Source of the DNA: CBEUVQ01 sp965546615
Lineage (GTDB): Bacteria > Bacillota > Desulfotomaculia > Desulfotomaculales > Desulfohalotomaculaceae
DNA length: 64,000 nucleotides
Direction: 5' to 3'
Assembly: GCA_965546615.1 (NCBI GenBank)
Contig: CBEUVQ010000006.1
Span: 19,521 to 83,520 of the forward strand
Numbering within the stretch: the stretch's first letter is position 1; every line of letters begins with the position of its first letter. Positions 23,750 to 31,429 of this stretch are shown here, one piece after another. Under the pieces are notes generated by a model. It was not told the DNA's origin and searched no databases. It was given only the letters and a program-made list of their open reading frames with translations. Both the position numbers and the translations under genes were made by a program.

Positions 23750-26449
23750 TTATAGATAAGGAAGCTTAGTAATTCGTTTTAAATTACCGCTAACCATTAT
23801 AGTAACAAATTGCAATCCTTCCAATGCAACGTCATTAGCCCAACGATAAGTTTTGGAGATATCTAAATCCAGCTTATGATCCGGGCGGGGCAGCATCTTT
23901 ACCTGATAAACGCCGCCGCAATAGCCAAATTTCAACAAGCCCAGTTCGCTAAAAATTTTCATTGCCAGTGCCAAAGTATAATCTTCTACCAGACCACCAC
24001 CGTCTTCACTCAACAGTTCCTGCAATTCTTCACCGGGAAGTTCCAGCACTTTACCCATCCCCACCCGGTGCACTAAGTGTTTATACAGCGCCGCCAGGCA
24101 ATCTCTTTCCGGGGCCAGTGTTGTTAACACTTTACTGGCTGAAGAAATATCCTCGGTATTAAACATCAGATAAAGGTCGCCGCCCGGTCCGGCAGCATTT
24201 GCCGCCGACTGCAGACCACGGGCACTGAAGGGAGGATAATACAGCACAACTCTGCCGATATTTCTAATCTCTAAAGTTCTGGCTAAAGCCGGTGTGGTTA
24301 CCAGCACCACCCCGCTGTCAGCAGCAGCCAGCCTTTTAATATAATCTGCGGTTTCATCGGGAAAACCACGGCAGTAGTAAGCAATCCGATGAGCCAGCTC
24401 CGGTTTTCTTAAAGCCATTGTATGAGCCAATTCAATAACTTGATAGCCGCTGTTTACCAATATCACTACAGATTCTTGATTGATTAAATCCATCAAGGTA
24501 TCTAAGCGATCGGGACATTCCCGATAATCATGCAGATTTATTTTATCCCAAAAGTCAACAGACATTTCTTTTGTCTTTTCGCTGACCGGCCCGTTTTTCT
24601 TATAGGCTTCCAGCCTTCTCAATATATAATCCGGGCTGGATAAACGCAGTCTTTTATTATTCAATAACAGCTGTGAGTGACGAGTTAAGTCTTCGGAAAA
24701 ATATTCACAACTGATATCATCATGGCGCAGCACTGCTTTTTTTGCGATGTCTTTTACCTTAAGCTGAACACTGCGGCGCCCGTTCCACTCATTAATTTCC
24801 GGTACAAAGGCAATGTCAACACTGTCCTGAGCCGCCAGCATTTCCGCATAAGCGGCCAGGTTAAAACCAATTCCCTCCATCACTGCAGCTTTACCCTGTA
24901 CTTTAATTTTTAAGTGATTTTGTTTTTCACCTACGGTACGCCAATTTAACATGCATAAATCCCGACTGCCGAACAGCGGGCCGGGATTACAATGCCCAAA
25001 CGGAGCCAATAATTCCAATTCCTGCACTACTTGTTCCGATATTTCATCAATCGAAATAACAGAATCAATATTAATAGTAGGAATCAAGTCATCGTCTGTC
25101 AACACTTCGTCTGCATAGTCATTAATTTTTTGTGCAAACTTTTCAATATCGCGCGTCTGAATAGAAAAGCCCGCTGCTTTAGAATGGCCGCCAAAAGCGG
25201 TTAAATACTCTTTACAATGCTCTAATGCATCGTACAAGTGAAAATTATCAATACTGCGCGCCGAGCCTTTGCCTTCTTCGCCTGTTAAAGATATTAGCAA
25301 AACCGGTCGGTGATAACGTTCCAGTAAGCGTGAAGCTACAATACCGATAACACCGTGATGCCAATTTTCAGAAGACAGCACCAAAACCTTGCGTTCAAGA
25401 AACTCCGGATGCTGTTCAACCATTGCCAAAGCTTCTTCTAATACTTGAGTTTCAATATTTTGCCGCTGTTGATTGTAAGCATCTAATTTTAAAGCCATTT
25501 CTTTAGCCCGTTCCGGTTCGGGACATAACAGCAAATCCACACCTAAGCGCGGATCACCAACTCTTCCGGCAGCATTAAGCCTCGGTGCCAAGGCAAAGCC
25601 GACACTTCTGGTGTCTATAGAGCGGTTGGCCACCCCGCTTACTTCTTTCAACGCACTTAAACCTATATTAGGGCTGTGGGCCAGCTGCTCCAAACCGGCT
25701 TTAACAATCACCCGGTTTTCTCCTAACAGCGGCACAATATCTGCTACCGTGCCCAGACAAGCAACATCCAACAGGTCATACCAAGCATGTTTTGGCAGAC
25801 CAATCTGCTGATAGATCGCTTGAATAAGTTTAAGGGCTACCCCAACACCGGCTAATTCTTTGAAAGGATAACTGCAGTCCGGCCTTTTAGGGTTTACAAC
25901 CGCTTCAGCCTGAGGCAGCTCATTACCCGGTTCATGGTGGTCGGTAATGACCAATGTCAGCCCCAGTTCAGATGCCAGTTCAGCCTCCCCCAAAGCGCTG
26001 ATTCCACAGTCCACCGTGATAATTAACCGGTAGCCCTCTTCATACGCCCAATGCAGTGTTTCACTGTGCAAGCCATAACCTTGTTCCCGCGGGGGAATAT
26101 AAAAATCCACCACTCCGCCCAAACGATGCAGAGCATTAACCAGCAAAGCGGTTCCGGTAATACCGTCAACATCATAATCACCATGCACTAAAATCGGCAA
26201 ACCGTCATGCAGGCAATTCATCACCGCCGCCAAAGCTTTATCCATATCTTTCATTAATAGAGGGTCATGCATCGTCAGCTTCTTCCCTAAAAACGCCTGA
26301 GCCTCTTCGACGGTATGAATGCCGCGGTTAATTAACAGCTGGGCTAAAACTTCCGAAATATTTAGTTGATTGGCGAGAATTACTTTCAAAGTAGGATTTG
26401 AAGATTTAACCCGCCAAATCTTTTTATTGCCAACAGTTTCGTTTATCAT
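23750..26449 (-). CDS. recJ: Single-stranded-DNA-specific exonuclease RecJ
   Basis: 5'-3' exonuclease of the DHH family, used in recombination and base-excision repair. The Mn-binding motifs HGDYDVDG (near 90) and TDHHEPG (near 171) are intact, followed by DHHA1 and an OB fold. At 899 residues it is longer than the 550-800 of many RecJ; the extra roughly 300 C-terminal residues resemble the helicase-like extension known in Firmicutes RecJ/YrvE. First gene in an apparent recJ-apt-relA-dtd run. Confidence 0.93.
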   Translation of the reverse strand: MINETVGNKKIWRVKSSNPTLKVILANQLNISEVLAQLLINRGIHTVEEAQAFLGKKLTMHDPLLMKDMDKALAAVMNCLHDGLPILVHGDYDVDGITGTALLVNALHRLGGVVDFYIPPREQGYGLHSETLHWAYEEGYRLIITVDCGISALGEAELASELGLTLVITDHHEPGNELPQAEAVVNPKRPDCSYPFKELAGVGVALKLIQAIYQQIGLPKHAWYDLLDVACLGTVADIVPLLGENRVIVKAGLEQLAHSPNIGLSALKEVSGVANRSIDTRSVGFALAPRLNAAGRVGDPRLGVDLLLCPEPERAKEMALKLDAYNQQRQNIETQVLEEALAMVEQHPEFLERKVLVLSSENWHHGVIGIVASRLLERYHRPVLLISLTGEEGKGSARSIDNFHLYDALEHCKEYLTAFGGHSKAAGFSIQTRDIEKFAQKINDYADEVLTDDDLIPTINIDSVISIDEISEQVVQELELLAPFGHCNPGPLFGSRDLCMLNWRTVGEKQNHLKIKVQGKAAVMEGIGFNLAAYAEMLAAQDSVDIAFVPEINEWNGRRSVQLKVKDIAKKAVLRHDDISCEYFSEDLTRHSQLLLNNKRLRLSSPDYILRRLEAYKKNGPVSEKTKEMSVDFWDKINLHDYRECPDRLDTLMDLINQESVVILVNSGYQVIELAHTMALRKPELAHRIAYYCRGFPDETADYIKRLAAADSGVVLVTTPALARTLEIRNIGRVVLYYPPFSARGLQSAANAAGPGGDLYLMFNTEDISSASKVLTTLAPERDCLAALYKHLVHRVGMGKVLELPGEELQELLSEDGGGLVEDYTLALAMKIFSELGLLKFGYCGGVYQVKMLPRPDHKLDLDISKTYRWANDVALEGLQFVTIMVSGNLKRITKLPYL

Positions 26450-26564
26450 ATTCAGCTCCTGTTTACATACTATATAATTTATTATAAACTAGCGATACCA
26501 GATATTCAATGAGGGGCTAATATATTTGTGAAATTTGTTACAAGATGCGGAAAGGATTTTATAT

Positions 26565-26966
26565 ATGATCTACTTTTACGTTGGATTAGGTGGATTTTTG
26601 GGAGCAATCTGCCGTTACCTGACAGCTGTAGTTATCACACCGTTTAACAGTTCTGTCTTTCCTTTTGAAACACTGGCCGTCAACTTAATCGGCTGTTTCA
26701 CTCTCAGTTTTTTGACTTATTTATCAATCAGCTGCTGGCAGCGTAAAGAAAACCTGCGTCTTGCGCTGACAACCGGTTTTATCGGTTCTTTCACTACTTT
26801 TTCCACCTTTACTTTGGAATTAATGAATTTATTTAAAAACGGACATCACGTGTCAGCACTTACATACATGCTGTTTAGTTTGGCAGGCGGTTTAATGCTC
26901 GCTTGGTTGGGAATGCTTTCAGCTGAATACCTGCACACAAAATTAAACAATGCGAGGAATGCATAA
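26565..26966 (+). CDS. crcB: Fluoride channel FluC/CrcB, first copy
   Basis: Small four-helix membrane protein exporting fluoride. GGFLGAICRYL near the N-terminus, the pore motif GCFTLSF and the GFIGSFTTFSTF segment are characteristic. 133 residues from the ATG at 26565, with AAAGGA upstream; the frame opens at 26535 but adds no conserved residues. Overlaps the second copy by one base (TAATG), so the two are translationally coupled. Confidence 0.92.
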   Translation: MIYFYVGLGGFLGAICRYLTAVVITPFNSSVFPFETLAVNLIGCFTLSFLTYLSISCWQRKENLRLALTTGFIGSFTTFSTFTLELMNLFKNGHHVSALTYMLFSLAGGLMLAWLGMLSAEYLHTKLNNARNA

Positions 26967-27343
26967 TGGTTCACTCAATACTGGCAGTAGGTTTAGGAGG
27001 GTTTTTGGGCGCAGTACTGCGCTTTGCAATGAGCCGGCTGGATATTTTAAAAACAGGAAAATTCCCTTGGGCCACCTTCTCCGTCAACATGCTGGGTTCA
27101 CTGTTTTTAGGTATATTATACGGTTTGGCAGCAGCTCAAAAAATTGTTAACGAACAGCTGCTGCTGTTTTTGGGCACCGGTATAATGGGTTCATTAACCA
27201 CTTTTTCCACCTATAAACTGGATTCACTTAACTTAATAAAAAAGGGCAAAATTTGTACCGCTGCCTTTTACGTTGTTGTATCTGTTCTTGCCGGTTTAAT
27301 ATTGGTTAGTGCAGGCTTTTTAATCGGCCGCGCAGTCGGCTGA
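26966..27343 (+). CDS. crcB: Fluoride channel FluC/CrcB, second copy
   Basis: Paralogue of the upstream gene: GGFLGAVLRFAMSR, NMLGSLFLG and GIMGSLTTFSTY match the same family positions. 125 residues. Tandem Fluc pairs in Firmicutes can form dual-topology or heterodimeric channels; which applies here is unknown. No fluoride riboswitch could be found upstream of the pair. Confidence 0.92.
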   Translation: MVHSILAVGLGGFLGAVLRFAMSRLDILKTGKFPWATFSVNMLGSLFLGILYGLAAAQKIVNEQLLLFLGTGIMGSLTTFSTYKLDSLNLIKKGKICTAAFYVVVSVLAGLILVSAGFLIGRAVG

Positions 27344-27385
27344 AAAAACAACTAACGAATAAAGCACATCACTCGGGGACATAAT

Positions 27386-27709
27386 ATGGCTAACAAAGCA
27401 ACTAACGATAATCTAAAGGAGGAACCGAAACCGGTGATGGAGCTTACCATGACAGAATATTTACATGACGTAACCAACAGACTGCCAAAAGAAGCGGAAA
27501 ATGTTTTAAGAGCGCTGCGCGATGACGGTAAAATGAATAAAGAAGAGCTTTCGCTTACAGCGAAGGTAAAACGTGCTGTGCTGGATCATATTATTATGCA
27601 GTTATATGCCTTGGGCATGGTAGAAGTAACCTCAGAAGGCAAAAGCAAAATCTGTTCTTTAACTGATTTAGGGAAACAATATCTACACTTAATCAAACAA
27701 GCTTCATAG
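27386..27709 (+). CDS. Hypothetical protein, winged-helix-like
   Basis: Not recognised as a named family. 107 residues, no signal peptide or membrane helix. After a charged, disordered N-terminus, residues 27-105 look like a winged helix: an AENVLRALRDDGKMNKEEL helix-turn, a recognition-helix candidate (KRAVLDHIIMQLYALGMVEV) and a terminal ICSLTDLGKQYL strand-helix as in PadR/MarR-like regulators. Forty-two bp after the crcB pair and could be in the same transcript. Confidence 0.65.
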   Translation: MANKATNDNLKEEPKPVMELTMTEYLHDVTNRLPKEAENVLRALRDDGKMNKEELSLTAKVKRAVLDHIIMQLYALGMVEVTSEGKSKICSLTDLGKQYLHLIKQAS

Positions 27710-27795
27710 ATAATTTTATGATTCTAATTTTTGTTTCTAGGGCAGACTGACGCAGCCCTATTTTAAATGATATTCATTATAATATTAACCGTAAA

Positions 27796-27835
27796 GGGCT
27801 GTTGCAACTCATTCCGCAACAGCCCCTGGTTTTTT
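27796..27835 (+). terminator. Terminator after the crcB/hypothetical genes
   Basis: GGGCTGTTGC (27796-27805) pairs with GCAACAGCCC (27816-27825), followed after CTGG by TTTTTT. It lies between convergent genes and may serve both strands weakly. Confidence 0.75.
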
Positions 27836-27837
27836 CT

Positions 27838-28560
27838 TTATAAAATTTTACTCAAAAACGACTGTGTTCTAGGATTCTGCGGGTTGGTAAAAATTTGTTC
27901 CGGCGTGCCTTCTTCCACAATTCGCCCGCCATCCATAAAGAAAACCCGATCGCCCACTTCGCGGGCAAAACCCATTTCGTGAGTAACTACTACCATAGTC
28001 ATACCTTCTTTGGCCAGCTGCTTCATAACCGCCAGTACTTCACCAACCATTTCGGGGTCTAACGCACTGGTTGGTTCATCAAACAGCATTACCCGCGGGC
28101 GCATTGCCAGCGCCCGTGCAATGGCCACCCGCTGCTGCTGGCCGCCGGAAAGCTGGTCGGGGTAAACATCGGCCTTGTCGGACAGTCCCACTTTTTGCAG
28201 CAGTTCCAGCGCAATTTTGTTTGCTTCAGCCGGAGACATTTTCCGCACCTTAATCGGTGCCATTTCTATATTTTCCAAAGCTGTTTTATGAGGGAACAAA
28301 TTAAAGCGCTGAAATACCATGCCCACTTCTTGACGAACACTGTTAATGTCGGTATTGCTGTCTGTAATATCGTGACCGTCAACAACAATGGTGCCGGATG
28401 TCGGTTCTTCCAAGCGGTTAATACAGCGCAAAAAAGTACTTTTGCCGGAACCGGACGGGCCGATCACCACCACCACTTCTTTTTCTTTAATTTCACAGCT
28501 TACATCTTTAAGCACTTCTAATCGGCCGAAGTTTTTATACAAGTTAGCAACTTTAATCAC
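27838..28560 (-). CDS. Polar amino-acid ABC transporter, ATP-binding protein (GlnQ type)
   Basis: Cytoplasmic ATPase that powers the adjacent permease. 240 residues with Walker A GPSGSGKST near 33-41, signature LSGGQQQRVAIARAL, Walker B VMLFDEPTSALDPE and the switch His in VVTHEMGFA. Overlaps the permease gene by 8 bp. Sequence fits the glutamine/glutamate/arginine/histidine uptake subfamily; specificity unresolved. Confidence 0.93.
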   Translation of the reverse strand: MIKVANLYKNFGRLEVLKDVSCEIKEKEVVVVIGPSGSGKSTFLRCINRLEEPTSGTIVVDGHDITDSNTDINSVRQEVGMVFQRFNLFPHKTALENIEMAPIKVRKMSPAEANKIALELLQKVGLSDKADVYPDQLSGGQQQRVAIARALAMRPRVMLFDEPTSALDPEMVGEVLAVMKQLAKEGMTMVVVTHEMGFAREVGDRVFFMDGGRIVEEGTPEQIFTNPQNPRTQSFLSKIL

Positions 28561-29218
28561 CTGTTTTCAGCCTCCTCTCCAATTTGTCTACCAGTCGCGA
28601 GAAGGTAAAGGTCATAATAAAATAGATTAATGCCGCCGTTAACCACAGCTCAAATGTTGCAAAAGTGCGCGCCACTTCCATTTGAGTCTTTTTGGCTAAT
28701 TCCTCAAAACCAATTACCGATAACAGCGAAGTATCTTTCAGCAGCGCAATAAATTCGTTGCCCATGGGCGGAATAACCCGTTTAAATGCCTGCGGCAGAA
28801 TTACATAGCGCATTGCTTGAAAATGCGTCATACCAAGTGAACGCGCTGCCTCCATTTGTCCCTTTTCAACCGACTGCACACCGGCGCGGAAAATTTCCGC
28901 TATGTAAGCACCGCTGTTAATGGAAACGGAAACAATAGCGGTTATCCAAACATCAGAACTGAAATTTTGGTCAGTAAGCAGTTTTACCATACGGGGAATA
29001 CCGAAGTGAATGAGCATAATTTGCACAAACAGCGGGGTCCCACGGACGAAATCAACGTAGGCGGTGCCTAAAAATCTGACAATTTTGTTATAAGACAGGC
29101 GGGCTAAGCCGGCAATAAGTCCGATGATGCTGCCGAGCGAAACGCCAATTACAGTAATTAACAGTGAAATTAACGCCCCATGAAGCAGCAGGGGCAGTGC
29201 ATGAATAATTTTGTCCAT
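28553..29218 (-). CDS. Polar amino-acid ABC transporter, permease (HisM/GlnP type)
   Basis: Inner-membrane subunit of 221 residues with about five transmembrane helices. The ATPase-contacting EAA motif appears as EAARSLGMTHFQAMRYVILPQA, and FVRGTPLFVQ near 59 is the N-terminal family signature. Sits between the binding protein and ATPase genes; a hairpin upstream (29247-29280) should lower its transcript below that of the binding protein. Confidence 0.92.
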   Translation of the reverse strand: MDKIIHALPLLLHGALISLLITVIGVSLGSIIGLIAGLARLSYNKIVRFLGTAYVDFVRGTPLFVQIMLIHFGIPRMVKLLTDQNFSSDVWITAIVSVSINSGAYIAEIFRAGVQSVEKGQMEAARSLGMTHFQAMRYVILPQAFKRVIPPMGNEFIALLKDTSLLSVIGFEELAKKTQMEVARTFATFELWLTAALIYFIMTFTFSRLVDKLERRLKTGD

Positions 29219-29246
29219 AATCCACCTCTTTTTTTATACACAAGAA

Positions 29247-29280
29247 ATATGCGCAACACTATATTCAGTGTTACGCATAT
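29247..29280 (-). terminator. Intercistronic attenuator hairpin
   Basis: ATATGCGCAACACT pairs almost fully with AGTGTTACGCATAT between the binding-protein and permease genes. As an intercistronic stem it likely protects or attenuates, giving more binding protein than permease. On the plus strand it is followed by TTTTTTT. Confidence 0.6.
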
Positions 29281-29318
29281 TTTTTTGCTAAAAGTCGTTT
29301 TTTATTACCTTTATTATG

Positions 29319-30149
29319 CTAGGCAGGTTCGCCTGGTAAAAATTCCGGCGGGGTTACACCAAACCATTTTTCATAAAGCTCGGCATACTTACCGTTTTCT
29401 TTCAGCTTTTGCAGACCTTCGTTAATCATCTGAAGCATTTCTTCATTGCCTTTTTGTACCGCAATACCGTAATATTCATCGCCGCCTAAGATATCGCCCA
29501 CCATTTTAACTTTGCCTTTACCTTTTTTGTCAATATACTCTTTGGTTACCGGCAGGTCGTTAATTACTGCATCGGCACCGCCGTTTTCCAGCTCCATAAA
29601 TACCAAGTCGGTGGTGTTAAAAGTTTTAACTTTAGCACCGTATTCCTCTTTAACTTCGTTAGCAAAAAAAGAACCGGTAGTACCAATCTGCACCGCAATA
29701 GTTTTACCGGCCAAATCTTTTGGCTCAGTGATTTCGTTATTGCCTTCTTGTACCGCCATAATTAAACCGGCTTGATAATAAGGAACTGAAAAGTCAACTT
29801 GTTCTTGACGCTCCGGTTTAATAGTCATTCCGGAAATAGCTATATCAATTGTACCGGTTTGTACTGCAGGAATTAATCCGTCAAAACCCATACTCTGCAG
29901 CTCAACTTCAAAACCTTGAACTTCGGCAATTGCTTTAATTAAGTCTACATCAAAGCCTGTATACTCACCGTTTTCATCGGTAAATTCAAACGGTGCAAAG
30001 GTTGGTTCAAAAGCGGCAGTGTATTTTTCTTTAGCCTGCTGACCATCTTGATCAGCTGCCGGCTCATCACTTCCGCCGCACCCTACAGCAGCAACCATTA
30101 AGGCTAAAACCGCCAGCACAACGAAGCCCATTTTAAACAGTTTTTTCAC
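29319..30149 (-). CDS. Polar amino-acid ABC transporter, substrate-binding lipoprotein
   Basis: Extracytoplasmic binding protein tethered by a lipid. Signal peptide with a Lys-rich start, a hydrophobic core and the lipobox AAVGC, giving Cys24 as the lipidated residue. The mature part shows the family signatures FEPTFAPFEF, GFDVDLIKAIAE, DIAISGMTIKPER and NEGLQKLKENGKYAE. 276 residues. GGGGGAG lies upstream of the ATG. First gene of the three-gene operon. Confidence 0.94.
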   Translation of the reverse strand: MKKLFKMGFVVLAVLALMVAAVGCGGSDEPAADQDGQQAKEKYTAAFEPTFAPFEFTDENGEYTGFDVDLIKAIAEVQGFEVELQSMGFDGLIPAVQTGTIDIAISGMTIKPERQEQVDFSVPYYQAGLIMAVQEGNNEITEPKDLAGKTIAVQIGTTGSFFANEVKEEYGAKVKTFNTTDLVFMELENGGADAVINDLPVTKEYIDKKGKGKVKMVGDILGGDEYYGIAVQKGNEEMLQMINEGLQKLKENGKYAELYEKWFGVTPPEFLPGEPA

Positions 30150-30380
30150 TTAATTCTCCCCCTTGAATAGAAAATAAAATTCACTAATAAATATGCATTG
30201 ATTAATTAATATTCGCTGTCTTTCGAAAAAATCCTCCCTGCATTTTAATGCTTTTTAAATAATATTTATTCTTCAAAAGACAACATGTAAAATTGTATCA
30301 CCGCAGCGGCAGGAAAACAATATGTCTTGTGGAATTAATAAAATTTACAAATTTATCATAAAAAGGAGCAGCTCTAAAAA

Positions 30381-31271
30381 ATGCATGGCAGTCATTTAAA
30401 ACAACTAAAAGCTAACCTCGCTCTGCTGGCGGTAGCCTTTGTTTGGGGCGTAACTTTTGTGGTGGTGCAGGACGCACTTGCTGATATTACCCCCCACTAT
30501 TTTAATGCCGTCAGGTTTACACTGGCTTTTATATTTCTTTACTTGATTTATCGGCGTCGATTTAAAAAAATTGACAGGACAACCGCTCTGTCGGGAATAT
30601 TCATCGGTCTTTTTTTATTTTCCGGGTATGCATTTCAAACCGTCGGGCTGCAGTTCACCTCGGCGGCCAATGCCGGTTTTATTACCGGGCTTGCAGTAGT
30701 GCTGGTTCCTATCTTTACCGCAGTAATGCTGCGCCGCCTGCCTGCCCCGTCCGCTGTTTTCGGGGTAACCTGTGCAGCGATCGGTTTATCGCTGCTTACT
30801 CTAAGCCAAGGTTTAAGCGGCATCAGCAGCGGAGACATTTTAATTTTTCTTTGTGCCGTCGGTTTTGCACTGCATATTATTATGGTGGGAAAATATGCAC
30901 CGTTTCATGATTCAGTGCAGCTGTCGTTGACTCAAATTGCCACTGTGGCAGCAGCCAGTTTATTGTTCGGCATTGCTTCCGAAACACCTCCGACAGGATT
31001 AACCAAAGCGGTGTGGCTGGCGCTGCTGATTACAGCAATACCCGCTACCGCACTGGCTTACTTAGTTCAAAACACGGTGCAAAAATACACATCACCGACA
31101 CATACCGCCATTATTTTTACCATGGAACCGGTATTTGCGGCACTGACAGCGTTTCTGTTAAAAGGTGAAGTTTTAACGATGAAGCAGTTAATCGGCTGCG
31201 GACTGATTTTAGCGGGCATGCTGGCAGCCGAACTGTGCGGCGGAGAATCAGCTGAAACATCGGAGGCGTAA
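30381..31271 (+). CDS. EamA/DMT-superfamily transporter
   Basis: Ten-helix membrane transporter of 296 residues with two EamA repeats (ANLALLAVAFVWGVTFV at the start and FTMEPVFAALTAFLLKGE near the end, each with the Glu-Pro helix signature). Probably a metabolite exporter or permease; substrate unknown. Transcribed divergently from the amino-acid transporter operon; the 231 bp between them is AT-rich with no regulator site I can name. Confidence 0.88.
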   Translation: MHGSHLKQLKANLALLAVAFVWGVTFVVVQDALADITPHYFNAVRFTLAFIFLYLIYRRRFKKIDRTTALSGIFIGLFLFSGYAFQTVGLQFTSAANAGFITGLAVVLVPIFTAVMLRRLPAPSAVFGVTCAAIGLSLLTLSQGLSGISSGDILIFLCAVGFALHIIMVGKYAPFHDSVQLSLTQIATVAAASLLFGIASETPPTGLTKAVWLALLITAIPATALAYLVQNTVQKYTSPTHTAIIFTMEPVFAALTAFLLKGEVLTMKQLIGCGLILAGMLAAELCGGESAETSEA

Positions 31272-31350
31272 GTGCGTTTGGCAGGATGCATCATTTTCTA
31301 AATAAAGAGCGATTTTTAAAACTGTATGCAAAGCGGCACTTTGAAAAAAC

Positions 31351-31399
31351 AAAAAAAGGGGCTGCTGCTAACAAGACACACAGCTCACTCAGCGGCCCC
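31351..31399 (-). terminator. Terminator of the mannose-1-P guanylyltransferase gene
   Basis: Minus-strand stem GGGGCCGCTG/CAGCAGCCCC (31358-31399) followed by a run of seven T (31351-31357). Confidence 0.82.
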
Positions 31400-31429
31400 T
31401 GTGTAAATTTTGCGTAAGTCTTTATATGT

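Noticed and set aside
26461..26564. Fluoride riboswitch ahead of crcB
   Set aside because: The conserved aptamer sequence was not found in this stretch.
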